A stretch of DNA of 64,000 nt from Hetaerina americana (GCA_022747635.1 JAKTNV010000009.1:66308177-66372176); one strand, 5' to 3'. Counted from the first letter of the stretch, positions 1-11,153 are shown. Numbers and translations: made by a program. Notes: a model not told the origin generated them from the sequence alone.

Positions 1-1010
1 ATACCCAAGCCCACTAACGCTCCGCTGTCTTCAAACCAACTCGGGTCACTACTGAGATATTGCAATGGGAGGATACGTTACTGCTAAAAGCAGGTGCTGC
101 AAATGGCCAGGTCTTCCTGTACTTTCCCCTGATCACGGTTCCTAAAGTATTTATTAGGGGGTGTTAGAATAAATTCTAGAAGACCAATAAATCAATGTTC
201 GCACTCAAGGATGCCGCCAAGCCCCTGGAAAACTATTCCAAAAGGCATTCATTAAATTGAATATCACAGATCCCAATCCAACCGCTGCTTAGGCACTTTA
301 ACCGTATATTCTTGTATAACAAGTATTCTCTGGGTACAATTAGGTATAATCAGAAATGAAAGGACGTTGAACCCTCAAATTAGTTAATCAGAAAACCAGT
401 CAAAGTCCTCAAATACTTAGGTGTCCGTATCGATATTGAGCAAATATGACTCAGTCTAACCAATAGAAACTCATGATATTCGTAAGGCAGTGGGATTCAC
501 CTCCTGGTGCACATACATACTCCAATTGCCCTACTTCCTCATAATGCCCATTATTTATTGAAGCATATATAATTTTAAAACATAGTGAAAACAAAGATAC
601 CAGCAAGTCACTATTACATTCCTTTACGTTGAATACCATAAAAAAAACTGTCACTTCCAATAGAAATGATAACATTCTTGATTTGGCTGCAAAAAGCATA
701 CCAGAAAAGTTAAATGTAGGAACTATGGAAGGAATTAGTGACCACAGCAGTAAATGAATGAATGCTTTCCCTATACACTGCCTGAAATAAGAAGCCCAAA
801 AGAAAAACTTACTTGTTCGAACAGTGGACTATAGTGGCTTGAAATGCGAGTCATAGATGTTGTAAAAGTTTAAGAAAATTAAGAAAGAATTTTAAGAAGA
901 ATTAAGTTTTTAAGAAATTTTTTAAGAAAAATATCAAACCGATATAATGAGAAGATGTGGAATCCTTTCCTTGACATCTCTCGCTCAGGGTTAAAACTTA
1001 TCACTCGGTA
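1..1010. other. No gene seen; weak LINE hint
   Basis: AT-rich sequence with no convincing gene. Around 395-470 the plus strand reads VLKYLGVRID, the motif that follows the RT active site in many LINEs, but nothing around it supports a longer match. Positions 855-935 are a low-complexity run built from repeats of TTAAGAAA. The 82-codon minus ORF at 451-699 has no family features I recognise. Confidence 0.4.
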
Positions 1011-1021
1011 CAAGTTATCAA

Positions 1022-1760
1022 AAAATTACAGAAATGTTGACAGCTGTTTATGGTGATAATTCTCTGAAGAAAACATCCGTTTTCAAGTGGATCAAGCGTT
1101 TTAAATATGACCGACAAGACGCCACGGATGATGCAGGGCCGGGACGACCTTCAACCACCTGTGTTGTTGACAACATTGATCGTGTACGGTCCCTTGTCAT
1201 TACCGATCATCGAAAACCGTTTGAATGATAGCTGATTAACTACATTTAGAAAAATCAACACACTATTTTAATAGCACACTGTTTTAACGGAACATAGAAG
1301 TTTAAGAAATAATTGCGCAACAATCGTGCACCAGCTGCTGACGCCAGTTCGGAAGTTGAATGTGTTGCTCACGGGAAAAATTCACTTGAAAACGATGCTG
1401 GATTTCTTAATAGGGTAATCACTGGTGACGAATCGTGGTTTTACGAGTATGGCATTTAACTAAAATCGCAAAGCAAGAAGTGTAAAGCAAAAGATGAACC
1501 TCGAACCAAAAAAATCAAGAAAAAGCCGATTGAAAATCAAAGTCATGCTCCAGGTTTTCTTAGACGTCGAAAGTGTTGCTCATCATGAATTTCTTCCTGA
1601 AGGACAAACAGCAAATGCCGAGTTCTACCTTAGAGTTCTCAAGCGTTTGAGAGATATCCGTTGTGGTTACAGAGATATCCGTTATCCTGAGGATAAAGCA
1701 GCATCAACAGATTACCTAAAAACTACACAATGCTGGTGCGAGACGTGGCAATTTTGAGTG
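1022..1760 (+). pseudogene. Decayed mariner-family transposase
   Basis: This is the relic of a Tc1/mariner cut-and-paste transposase, spread over at least three frames. The first part (1034-1228) carries the N-terminal helix-turn-helix region with SVFKWIKRFK followed by DNIDRVRSLV. Around 1408-1460 the translation gives VITGDESWFYEY, which holds the first catalytic aspartate (GDESW). The third part (1494-1757) carries FLDVESVAHHEFLPEGQT, matching the family's FFDxxG block with the glycine changed to serine, then FYLRVLKRLR. Stops and frameshifts separate the parts, and the region with the last catalytic aspartate (HPPYSPD) is absent. No terminal inverted repeats are visible. It is the same family as the deleted copy at 39462-40310: both read VYGDN, SVFKWIK and DNIDRVRSLV. 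Confidence 0.85.
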
Positions 1761-1837
1761 CGTAGCGATGAATTTTCGAAAAAAAGCAATTTATTCTCGA
1801 CTGCATTTGGAACACTGAAGTACAAACCTAGGCTCTA

Positions 1838-2460
1838 TTAAATACTGAGATGTTACCCTAACTCATGGCATATCCTTTGGTGTAACATACGCGGGGAATG
1901 TGGACAGGCTAACAAACAATTATTATTTTTTGGATGAGTAATTGGGAAATGTGACGAAAAGATTAAAAATTTGTTATATTTCGCGGGTTAGGCCACATTT
2001 AGAATACGCTGCCAGTATGAGAGATCCTCATTAAGTTGGTTCAAATGCCGAATTGCACCGCGCGTAGCATAGAGGAGCTAGATTTGTCAAACGTGATGAC
2101 AAACTGAGGAACGTATGAAAATTATTGGAGGAGCTAGATTGAGACTCATTCAGTGATCGAAGGTTAAATTACAGATTAAATCTCTTGCATGCATTGGAAG
2201 GTTTCTCTAAGGATGGTGAAAATATTTTATCAGACCAATCTTTCTAAGGTTGAAGAGATCACGTCAATAAAATTCGAGAGATTAAGTGCATAACATATAT
2301 TTAAGATAAAGGATCAGAATAATGTTCTCCGACCACGGTAGGGGGAAAAAGTATTTTGGGTCAAAAGCAGTGTGGCGTGTAATCATCCAATGCCACACAC
2401 CCTAGAATTGGCCTCGAGGGTTTTATTCACAGTAATGTAATAAACCGTGAAGGTAGAAAT
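1838..2460 (+). pseudogene. LINE (CR1/jockey-like) 3' fragment
   Basis: This is the C-terminal part of a non-LTR retrotransposon RT ORF with many frame breaks. In order the translation resembles KYLGVTL, an ANKQL block, an RPHLEYA-like block, WDPHQV-like and RSIEELD, then ends in a non-coding tail. The tail at about 2388-2420 carries CACACACCCTAG followed by GGCCT, a degenerate form of the 3' hairpin seen at 30.4, 30.7, 35.1 and 37.6 kb. It lacks the catalytic RT motifs, so it is a 5'-truncated dead copy. Confidence 0.75.
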
Positions 2461-4089
2461 ATTTCACAGAATGAAACGCAAGCAATTAAAAGGCAAATTT
2501 TAACAACCGATAACTCAGCATCAAGAAGTATTGGAAGAGTTTGATAAATTATATTTCGCATGTCACTACATTTACCAATAGATGTTGAATCAATACAAAT
2601 TGATAAACCATCATTTGGTGACGCTAAGAATACAGCCAACAATTTCATTTATGCCAACATAAGTCTGGACATGACCATTTAGCTATAGATAAAAATTAAG
2701 GAAAGAATCAAAATTAGGATATCTCGGTAGCGCTGGACTTCGGATAGAAAATAGTATGGCGTGGTGAGATTAGCGAATGAATAATTGTAGAATGATAAAA
2801 TTAGATCAGGAAAGTAAAGAAAACTAACCTATTGGGAAGAATACCATGAGAAAGCTTATGGCTAACAGGTTCTGGAATATTAAAAAAAATATATTGAAAG
2901 AGGAGGATGCTTACGTAATAAAGAGAATAAGTCGAAAGGTAAGAAAATGAATTTTCATTGTAAAATGATTGTTTACACGACGCGCGATTAATGCTATTTT
3001 CTGACATTGGTAATACTTCAATGTGCAATCTAGTCCGCGATCAGGAAATAATTTTCCCATTGAATAAGAAATTAGGTAATGAGCAGATAAACTTAAGACT
3101 TCGCAAATGTTTGGTTGAAGCTGGTAGTGCCCAAAGGCGGCAATGGAACTCGGGAATTATTATTATTAGTAGCCGAAAGCTCGACCCAATGGACTGCCAC
3201 GTCCCCGAATACTAAATAGTCTATTAAATGAAAATATTTTAGATAGGTGAGAAATTGCACCATACATTAGCACTTATGCGGTTTCTAGCAATTAATTAGC
3301 GACTTTTTTCTAAGATAAATGGTTTATGCTCTGGAGTATTCAACAATGGCTGTAGCAACCGGGTAATAAAGGAGAGGCTAGAGGTTTTCAGAATCGACAA
3401 CGAAATGTGTATTGCCAATCAAGTAATATAATAATTAAATCCCTAGTAAATGCAACCGGAGTCAATTAGGCGCCTCGGAGTGATCCGTCATGGTTATAAT
3501 GCGATTGAAATAATTAATACGAGCCTTATTCCTCAGGCTATGGTAGAGAATCTGCTAATGAGTGAAGTTGAAACTTAGAATGGTATATGAATAAAATACG
3601 AATAGTCCCGTATCAAGAGATAATTTGTTTTAATATCTCTGATAAATACTATAAAAAATATTTATTAAAATTTCTATTCTTTACAATTACGAAAACCAGG
3701 TACTGCACACACTTCGATTCAAAATCCCTTCGCTAAAAATCCAGATAAACATTCGCTTCTTACTAGACAGATAGCTCATAAAATCATTTCCAGTTTCCAA
3801 AGGTGAAGAAAAAATGATGGTGGAGGCAGTGATAGCCAAAGAGAATTATATTCCAATCAATTAATGTAGAGGATAACATTCCAGCTACTATTGATGAGTG
3901 AGGTGTACCAAATTAATAAATGAAGTTTCAGACTTGAATTTAAATTAATGGTCAATAGTTTTTACCAGACTTTTATCAAAAGTTCTCGAAATTATTCGCG
4001 GATTTTAATTTCACGGAAGGTTAACAAAATTAAATTAAAATTTTCAAATGGTAAAATTGAATAAATACTTAAAATGAAAATGATAATTA
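2461..4089. other. No gene seen
   Basis: AT-rich intergenic DNA. The longest ORFs (73-75 codons) have no motif or composition that suggests a protein. I see no tRNA, LTR or inverted repeat here. Confidence 0.5.
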
Positions 4090-5085
4090 TATTTTTATTT
4101 ATTTATTTGGGATACATTGCTGTTAGGCGATAAGCCGGGTGGCAATGACATGATATAACAAACAGTAGTCATTCTTAAAACATATCACAGTGTCATTAAA
4201 TAGTCGCCATTAAATAGTGTCATTTAACAATCCCATCATGTATACCTTTTGCATTCACGCCTAAATGATTTAATGCTTTTGGGTAAGGGCTTAAAGAGTT
4301 CATCAGGCAGCTGGTTCCACTCTTTGATTCCCATATTTAGGAACGAAAACTTGGCGGTGTTTGTCCTTTGGGGCATGTATTTGATTTTAAGCGGGTGATC
4401 ATTCCTGCCGAGATAACATGGCTTATTTACACTCTCGTTCAGTTCTTTCCAGCCTCCGTCAGCTTTCAATATTTTAAAAATGGCACACAGTCTATTCAGC
4501 TTCCGTCTGTTCTTTAGTGACCCCCATCCTAGTGAGCCTAGCATGTCACTTACACTGTCGGTCTGCCTATGTCGCCCTAAAACGTACCTGGCAGCCTTCC
4601 TTTGCACTGCTTCTAATTTTTTCACATGCCCTATTTCAAAGGGATCCCATACTGTGGTCGCATATTCGACAATAGGCCTTACAATTGTTTTGTAGGCCAA
4701 TTCTTTAGTTGATTTAGTGCTTCCTTTGAGGCTCCGCATGACCCAGTGGAGCGATTTAAAGGCCTTGCCTACCACATAATCTGTGTGAAGTCCCCACCCT
4801 AAGTCTTTACTTAGGTGTACCCCTAGATATTTACAATTATCTTTTGTTACAATCGTTTCTCCCATTATTTTATATACCCTTCCCTCACCTGCCTTCCTTT
4901 TGGAGAATGAGATGTGGATAGTTTTTGCAATGTTTATCTCCATTTTGTTGATTTTGATCCAATTAGCCACGTTATCTATGTCACCCTGCAGAACGTCGCG
5001 ATCACTGCTGCACACAGTCATCAGCGAACAATCGTATTTTGCTACTACTTATAATATCCTCGAGTAATAAGCCATAACTCTCTAC
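4090..5085 (-). pseudogene. LINE RT C-terminal fragment with A-rich tail
   Basis: A non-LTR retrotransposon fragment reading from about 5085 down to 4090. The minus strand gives SSSKIRLFADDCV at 5018-5050, the A/C motif of reverse transcriptase with its two metal-binding aspartates. One frameshift follows, then a 261-codon open frame (5021 to 4236) runs through KYLGVHL, IVRPIVEYATTVWDP, LEAVQRKAARYVLGR and the C-terminal KEWNQLPDELF and FRRECKRYT blocks. A non-coding tail ends in an AATAAATAAATAAA-type simple repeat at about 4092-4110, typical of LINE 3' ends. The 5' part (endonuclease and most of RT) is missing. The long open frame and intact tail suggest a fairly recent 5'-truncated insertion. 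The family is related to, but distinct from, the LINE at 37615-38710. Confidence 0.9.
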
Positions 5086-5572
5086 AAAATATTGTCAAGA
5101 AAATTAAAAAAATCGCCATTAGAAGACTCCCATTTCAGAAAGAGTGAAATACCAATGCAGGCAGTTTTTATTTCAAGGTTTCCTTTTGAATATTTTTATC
5201 AATTGGAGAGTAAGTCAATTACGGTTAGTAATGAAGCTGTAGCTTTATGAAGACGAGACGAAGCAATACCAGGTAATGGCAGGAAATCACAAATTAGGAC
5301 GAAGGGGGTCAATATAGTACATTCGGAAGTACAAAATATTCGAGTCATTATCAATTCACTTCTGTCTAAACTCGTTTCAAAAATCAACCGCTTATTCGGG
5401 AACCAATTATAGTTTCACAAAATCACAAGATTTTGATTATTAGCAATGGTATAAAATTCACTAAAGTAATTCAGATTAGTGGAATATCACTAAGAGGAGT
5501 AATATAGTTAAAATTTCAGTCCATTTGCACTGTAGTAACTGCCGATTACCAAGTATTCTCCGAATTGAAGTA
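5086..5572. other. Gap where the gypsy 3' LTR should be
   Basis: This stretch lies directly downstream of the pol stop codon of the gypsy element. On the minus strand I see neither a polypurine tract nor any copy of the GC-rich LTR found at 11.15-11.8 kb. A weak 12-base resemblance near 5388 to the LTR polyadenylation region is within chance. The sequence is ordinary AT-rich DNA. Confidence 0.6.
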
Positions 5573-8500
5573 TTATCTGCGCTTCAAGTATTTTAGTCCT
5601 CGGGGATTTAATAAGTACAAGTGTGGTGAGGGCTCTGTTCTCGCCGTTGTAAGCTTTTGGGGCATGACCAGACAATGCCTGTGATAGGCGACGGACTCTT
5701 TGACGTCACGGGAAAGGCCCGGAAGACCTAAAGCGGGAAAGCCTCGGCGAGGTCGTAGGTTGTACCCGTGTCGGGGAAGGGAATGCTTCTCTAATTGGGC
5801 GGTCGACGTAGGCGTCTTCGGATCGTTAGGGTTTGGCGAAAGGGATGAGGGACAAGGTTCTTGCAGATCTGGGGTATGATGTGATATGTGGGTATCGTTC
5901 GCAGGTGTTCCCTCGAGGAACCTTGGTGGAGTACTGGGTACGGGATCTGGGGGTAAGGGAAGAATATTGCGCAGATGTGCAATGAATCTACAACCACTCT
6001 GGAGATTTTCGATGTCTAGCGTCACCGGGCTTCTCACTCTAGTGACTTTGTACGGCCCGATCCACCTGGATTCCAACTTCCTAGATTTTCCGGGGGATGG
6101 AGCCATATTCCGTAACAGGACTAACTGGCCTACAGAAATTGCTGGCAAGGACAAGCCTTCATTATGGCGAGTATATTCTTTGTTCTTATTTTGTCTATTA
6201 AACTCAGTTGCTTGTCCGTGCGCCACGCGTAAGCGTTGGATTAATTCACTAGGGTAATCGGACTCCGATTCGGCATGTGCTAGCGTCGGCGAGAGGACGT
6301 CATCCCAGGGCATCATTAACTCACGGCCGTATAGTAAGTATGCTGGAGAATAGCCAGTCATCCTATTTTTCGTGTTCCGGTAAACAAACAAAGCAAAATT
6401 TAGGTGTTCATCCCAGTCGCTGTGGTCTTGCTCCACGTAATGCGAAATTATGTTTGAAAATGACTGATGAGCTCGTTCTAGCCTCCCATTAGCCGACGGG
6501 TTATAGGGGGAAGTGAATATAGCGGTTATCTTTAAAACCTGGCACACGTTTTTCATTAAATTGGATGTGAAATTCGCCCCTCTGTCCGTGAGAAGATACT
6601 GAGGAACGCCATGGCGACAAATGATATTTTCCGCAAACGCGCGGGCTATGGTTTTGGCTGATTGATCCGGTATCGCAACTGCTTCGGCGTATCGAGTGAA
6701 ATGGTCCTGACAAGTTAAAATGTACCTATTTCCTCGATGATATTTAGGAAGTGGGCCCACTATGTCAATCGCTACTTTTTCCCAAGGGCGAGTGGCTTCC
6801 GAAACCGGTTGCAAGGGAATATGCTGGATCGGAGCCTTACGCTTTTTACATTCCAAGCAATTGTTTACATAGGTGCGTACGTCGGAGTAACAACCCTCCC
6901 AGAAGAAGTGTCTTCGTACGAGGTCTAGTGTTTTGTCAACGCCGCAGTGGCCGGCTAGCGGCGACTCATGGCACCGCTCTAAAATATGTTTCCTCATTGA
7001 CTGTGGAGCGCATAAAACTAGAGATGGACCCAGGAGTTCAACAGTCACCTTATACAGAAGGCCACGCTCGTCGTAGAAATAATTTAAATCGTTCCGACGA
7101 GCAAGAACATGGAGGGCAACGAGCGATGGACAATCGGCTTGCTCTCTAAGTATTTTTTCTTTGTCCCAATTTATATTACAGTCACGGGCATCGAGAGAAT
7201 TTACGTTGGTCGGTACCCTAGACAAGGCGTCGCTGTGAGATATTTCTTTCCCTCGGCGATACTTAACGTCGAAGGAATACTCGCTCAATTCCATTACCCA
7301 TCTGGCGAGGCGCGGCTTCGGCTCCTTAAGTGACAATAACCATTTCAGAGGCTTGTGGTCAGTGCAGAGAGTAAAGCGTCGACCCAACAAGTACACACGA
7401 AATTTTTTTACCATCTCGACCACCGCCAAGCATTCTAATTCGGTGGCTGAATACGCTTTTTGGGCTTTGTGTAATTGGCGGCTGGCGTACGCAACGGGAT
7501 GTTCTCCATCCTCCAACTCCTGTGACAATATACCCCCTAGGGCGTAGCTGGACGCATCCGTGGTGAGAATAAACTGTTTGGAAAAGTCGGGGAATTTTAG
7601 AACAGGATGAGTTGCTAGGCAATTCCTTAAATGTTCGAAAGCACCTTGTTGCTCCTCTCCCCAAATAAAATGCACCTCCTTACGGATTAACTTCGTGAGA
7701 GCACTAGATATTTTGGCAAAATTAGGGATGAACTTTCTATAATATCCCGCGAGTCCAAGAAAAGATTGGACGGTTTTCACATTCGTCGGTGTCGGAAATG
7801 TTTGTAGACATTCAATCTTTTCGTCGTCCGGCTGTATTCCTTCTGCCGAAATGAAGTGTCCAACGAATTTGACTTTCTGTCGGAAAAAGTGGCATTTTTT
7901 TGGTTTGAGTTTTAAATTTGCGTTACGAAGCCTGCTAAATATTGCACTTAAGCCGGCGATGTGACCTTCCCACGCCTGATCATATCGCAAAATATCGTCT
8001 AAATAACAAATGCATCCGTTCAGGAGAAGCCCTTCCAGTACCTTCGTCATAAGGGGAGAAAACGTGGAGGGAGCGTTCGCCAGGCCAAAACTCATTCGAT
8101 TACATTGGAAATGCCCGTCAGGTGTGCTGAAGGCTGTATATTCTTTACTCTGCTCGTGCATTTCTACTTGCCAATAACCACTGCACAAATCCATCGTGGA
8201 AAAATAGCGTGCGCCTCCTAAGTGATCAAATATTTCCTCTAGGTTAGGCAACGGGAATACTTCTTTTTTAGTAACGCTATTTAGCGCACGATAGTCTATG
8301 CAAGGACGGTACTGGATGGGCTCTCCGAGCGGCGATCTTTTCTTTACCAAAATAATTGGAGAGGACCAAGGGCTCGTTGATGGTGAAATTATGCCCTGTT
8401 CAAGCATCTCTGAAATGCAATTATTCAGAGTAGTCCGCTGTGAATGAGGAACGCGGTACGGTGGTTTCTTTACAGGTATTGCATTTCCCACATCGATCAC

Positions 8501-9889
8501 GTGCTTGACCATATTTGTACAGCCTAAAGCATTTCTGCTGTGAACAAAAATATCAGAATAACTCGATATGAGTATCCTCAATGAATCTAAGGCTTCCGGT
8601 GGGACGTGACTGAAATCAAATAGTGTTAAAAATGGTTCTTCCGACTGTTCTTCAGGCCAAAATTCGTTCCCTTCACAAGAGAGTTCGTTTACGGTGGATG
8701 TTATTTCCTCTTCCACAAACGGTTCTGCTGGAATATTCGCCCCTTTATGGAAGATTAGATCATTAGCTTCGGGATTAACAAGTAATATGGGAGCGAGACC
8801 TTCATTCGAAACTTTAGCAACTACTGATAGCACGCTAGCATTCTCATTGCTCCCTCCAAGGAGAACATTTTTTCCGACCAACTTTTCGTTTCTAGCCCAA
8901 AATAACACGACTGACCTGGGGGGTACTCTAACGCTTTCCTCAATACAAAAATCCTCAAAGCCATTTTCAGCGCCCGGAAAATCTCTCTCTATTAATGACC
9001 GTGCGATATGCCCAGTGGCCGCATCCGAGACCAAACACACAGACTTAGGGGTCTCAAATGGCCTAGCGTATTCATCGCCTGTCTCCTCACTCTCTATTTC
9101 ACCTTCCGTTGCAATGGTGGCTTTCCTTTCTGAATGCGTTTGGGTTCCCTTCCACTCGCGTGGGTTATCTTGCACCTCCACGTGCTTGGGAGAAAAATCG
9201 ATCTTCTCGGATCTCTCAATGTTCCTTAAAATTCCCAAATCCAAGCAAGAAGCTGAATGCGGTTTGTAAATATCCTCTTGAGCCGTCAGCGACGGATTGT
9301 CGGAACTCAAAGGACACTGAAAATTGTCTTCTTTGATGGGCCCAGTACCTTTCGGGGAACCAACCTCCGAGTCAATCTCGAAATCTCCTGAAGGTGGGTC
9401 ATCATCAAATGAAATTAAGTCAATGTCAACTCGTTTGGTGATGCTGGATGTCAATGGTATTTGGTGCTCCCTATTAACCGTTAATATTGAGAGGTCTAAA
9501 TTTATGGTGCAGCTGTAAGTTACCATGAAATCTAACCCAAGAATTCCATCATAGGGCGTATTTCCTAGATCTATTATCAGGACATCATGAGGATATGCCT
9601 TACTGTCAATCACAAATGGGACGAAGCACTGACCGCTAACCGTTAAAGTATGTCCAGAAGCACTTTTAATGGGAGTGTAATACGGAACAAGTTCTAATTT
9701 TGTTGAGGCTAAATTCCGTCTATGAAAAATAGTGATTGCTGCACCGGTGTCCACGAGGAATTTATACCTTCGCCCAAGGATATTTATTTGTATTGTCATA
9801 CCAGCCTCCGGTATCACGGACAAGATTAATGGGTCCCCGACCTCATGGTCGGGGTTGGCCAGTTTCCCTGATTCTTTATGCTTTGGCAA
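5573..9889 (-). CDS. Ty3/gypsy Pol polyprotein (PR-RT-RH-IN)
   Basis: An uninterrupted 1438-codon frame encoding the enzymes for reverse transcription and integration of a Ty3/gypsy retrotransposon, made as a Gag-Pol fusion by -1 frameshifting. The retropepsin active site DTGA is at residues 47-50 with ILGLD at 116-120. In RT the catalytic YLDD is at 629-632, preceded by SPWSSPIILVKK-type and FPLPNLEEIF blocks. RNase H begins around TTDASSYALGG (catalytic D778). The integrase zinc domain uses H974, H981, C1011 and C1014, and its core has D1042, D1102 and E1138, a D,D(35)E spacing. A GPY/F-like WIGPYKV follows, then a proline-rich tail ending near a basic NLRPRR segment. I see no chromodomain. 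The annotated methionine is not the likely start: the fused product would enter this frame at about residue 10, after the slippery site. All catalytic residues that I can identify are present. Confidence 0.95.
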   Translation of the reverse strand: MPKHKESGKLANPDHEVGDPLILSVIPEAGMTIQINILGRRYKFLVDTGAAITIFHRRNLASTKLELVPYYTPIKSASGHTLTVSGQCFVPFVIDSKAYPHDVLIIDLGNTPYDGILGLDFMVTYSCTINLDLSILTVNREHQIPLTSSITKRVDIDLISFDDDPPSGDFEIDSEVGSPKGTGPIKEDNFQCPLSSDNPSLTAQEDIYKPHSASCLDLGILRNIERSEKIDFSPKHVEVQDNPREWKGTQTHSERKATIATEGEIESEETGDEYARPFETPKSVCLVSDAATGHIARSLIERDFPGAENGFEDFCIEESVRVPPRSVVLFWARNEKLVGKNVLLGGSNENASVLSVVAKVSNEGLAPILLVNPEANDLIFHKGANIPAEPFVEEEITSTVNELSCEGNEFWPEEQSEEPFLTLFDFSHVPPEALDSLRILISSYSDIFVHSRNALGCTNMVKHVIDVGNAIPVKKPPYRVPHSQRTTLNNCISEMLEQGIISPSTSPWSSPIILVKKRSPLGEPIQYRPCIDYRALNSVTKKEVFPLPNLEEIFDHLGGARYFSTMDLCSGYWQVEMHEQSKEYTAFSTPDGHFQCNRMSFGLANAPSTFSPLMTKVLEGLLLNGCICYLDDILRYDQAWEGHIAGLSAIFSRLRNANLKLKPKKCHFFRQKVKFVGHFISAEGIQPDDEKIECLQTFPTPTNVKTVQSFLGLAGYYRKFIPNFAKISSALTKLIRKEVHFIWGEEQQGAFEHLRNCLATHPVLKFPDFSKQFILTTDASSYALGGILSQELEDGEHPVAYASRQLHKAQKAYSATELECLAVVEMVKKFRVYLLGRRFTLCTDHKPLKWLLSLKEPKPRLARWVMELSEYSFDVKYRRGKEISHSDALSRVPTNVNSLDARDCNINWDKEKILREQADCPSLVALHVLARRNDLNYFYDERGLLYKVTVELLGPSLVLCAPQSMRKHILERCHESPLAGHCGVDKTLDLVRRHFFWEGCYSDVRTYVNNCLECKKRKAPIQHIPLQPVSEATRPWEKVAIDIVGPLPKYHRGNRYILTCQDHFTRYAEAVAIPDQSAKTIARAFAENIICRHGVPQYLLTDRGANFTSNLMKNVCQVLKITAIFTSPYNPSANGRLERAHQSFSNIISHYVEQDHSDWDEHLNFALFVYRNTKNRMTGYSPAYLLYGRELMMPWDDVLSPTLAHAESESDYPSELIQRLRVAHGQATEFNRQNKNKEYTRHNEGLSLPAISVGQLVLLRNMAPSPGKSRKLESRWIGPYKVTRVRSPVTLDIENLQSGCRFIAHLRNILPLPPDPVPSTPPRFLEGTPANDTHISHHTPDLQEPCPSSLSPNPNDPKTPTSTAQLEKHSLPRHGYNLRPRRGFPALGLPGLSRDVKESVAYHRHCLVMPQKLTTARTEPSPHLYLLNPRGLKYLKRR

Positions 9890-11031
9890 TCAATCGGGCG
9901 GTGCCCAGACTTGTGACACAGTCCACAAAGTAGTAGTGGGCATTCTCTTGAAATGTGCGTAGTTTCACCGCACTGAAAGCAACTTCGTGAATTAGCGAGG
10001 CATTGCCGGGAAATGTGTCCTAAGCGGCCGCACCTGTAGCACTTGCGTGGAGGTGGTGGGGAAAAGGGACGGCTGTTTGAATGCGTAGAGCGGTGATTCT
10101 CACGGGAAGAATATTTTGTGCCTGTGACAATAGAGTGGATATTCTCTGCTTGCTGGGCGAAAAGAGGATCAACTGATGAGCGACAGGCAGGGGAGAATGG
10201 GATTGGAAGGGTATGTGGGGGTGAGAGGTAATTAATTCGGGATTGAGGCAAGTAATGACTGGGAACGTCTGCCACTCTAACTGCATAATTCCTGACATGC
10301 GCTTCCTCAATCCGTGCCAGTTCTTCAGCCTCTAAAATGGTCTTTGGGTTCCGTACGACAACAAATCTACCCAATTCTTCTCTTAGTCCCAGTAAAAACT
10401 GTGTCAAAAGCCTATGACTAAGAATGGAATTTGTGGAGTCTGATTTCGGATCAGGAAATGTTTCCTTTAACTGTCGCGAGAGTGTGCGTAGCCGGGTGGA
10501 AAAGTCGTTAACAGACTCGAGGGGGCGTTGTATACACGAGTTAAACATCCGTTCAATTGCAATTGGTGAAGTCCTTAAGGAGAATCTGCGCTTAAGATTT
10601 AATGAAAAATTTTGGAAACTGTCTAAGATGTGAGGGTTCGCCTCAACATATTCGGCTGCGGAGCCACTCAGCCTTAACCGTGCAATACATAGGGTTTGTA
10701 CTTCCGTCCAGGCACTGATATGACTGACTATCTCCAAGCATTCTAAGAATTTACTAATGGAGGTATCATCGTCTCCATTAAAGTTTGGGACAAGATACGC
10801 CTGACTACCTATCGCGGCAGGCGGCTGGGGGAGGGTTGTACTAGCAGTTGGAATCCTCGGGTCAACGGACGGCACATCAGCTGATAATGTATTTACAAAG
10901 GGGTTGAAATTTGAACTCGGATCAGCTGAGTAGGAATATGGGATTTCGGGAGATACAGAAATAAAAGGATTGGTAGAATAAGAGAGGAAAGGATTGTACG
11001 AATACATGACTGTAGATAAATTATGTAACAT
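9826..11031 (-). CDS. Ty3/gypsy Gag with three zinc knuckles
   Basis: A 401-codon frame for the structural Gag polyprotein, which assembles the virus-like particle and packages the RNA. The N-terminal third is rich in S, P and N. The middle has capsid-like sequence with FLECLEIVS and RPLESVNDFSTRLRTL. The C-terminus holds three CX2CX4HX4C nucleocapsid knuckles at residues 331-344, 351-364 and 369-382, all with every Cys and His present. It overlaps pol by 64 nt, and pol lies in the -1 frame relative to gag. The start is the first ATG downstream of the primer-binding site, about 110 nt from it. No frame damage is visible. Confidence 0.93.
   Translation of the reverse strand: MLHNLSTVMYSYNPFLSYSTNPFISVSPEIPYSYSADPSSNFNPFVNTLSADVPSVDPRIPTASTTLPQPPAAIGSQAYLVPNFNGDDDTSISKFLECLEIVSHISAWTEVQTLCIARLRLSGSAAEYVEANPHILDSFQNFSLNLKRRFSLRTSPIAIERMFNSCIQRPLESVNDFSTRLRTLSRQLKETFPDPKSDSTNSILSHRLLTQFLLGLREELGRFVVVRNPKTILEAEELARIEEAHVRNYAVRVADVPSHYLPQSRINYLSPPHTLPIPFSPACRSSVDPLFAQQAENIHSIVTGTKYSSRENHRSTHSNSRPFSPPPPRKCYRCGRLGHISRQCLANSRSCFQCGETTHISRECPLLLCGLCHKSGHRPIDCQSIKNQGNWPTPTMRSGTH
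9835..9868 (-). promoter_or_regulatory. -1 ribosomal frameshift signal between gag and pol
   Basis: On the minus strand the heptamer GGGAAAC lies at 9868-9862. It is in the correct X XXY YYZ phase for gag: the zero-frame codons are GGA and AAC, which encode Gly-Asn near the gag end. After a 7-nt spacer comes a perfect 8-bp stem, CCCCGACC (9854-9847) with GGTCGGGG (9842-9835), closed by a 4-nt ATGA loop. Slippery site, spacer and stem match the classic retroviral -1 frameshift architecture, and pol is in the -1 frame. The signal would set the Gag to Gag-Pol ratio. That it works in the host is inference. Confidence 0.85.
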
Positions 11032-11139
11032 TCAAAATGTAAGAAATAAATCAAATGAAAATGCACTAAGCCTTAAATATGGATACCGGCACAATGATCT
11101 GTTTAGGGGAACAGGGAGCGGATTCTTCCTCTTATACAC

Positions 11140-11148
11140 CTGACACCA
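11140..11148 (-). promoter_or_regulatory. Primer-binding site, leucine-tRNA type
   Basis: The minus strand reads TGGTGTCAG, complementary to the 3' CCA end of a tRNA whose acceptor ends CTGACACCA, as in many animal leucine tRNAs. It lies about 5 nt inside the LTR end. Only nine bases match the usual tRNA-Leu tail and the next bases (GTGTATAAG) diverge, so the tRNA assignment is tentative. Confidence 0.65.
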
Positions 11149-11153
11149 AATTA

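Noticed and set aside
5086..5572. 3' LTR of the gypsy element
   Set aside because: No polypurine tract, no GC-rich block and no alignment to the 5' LTR beyond a 12-base chance-level match.
8694..9269. 191-codon plus-strand ORF inside pol
   Set aside because: It is a shadow of the minus-strand pol frame, with no features of its own.
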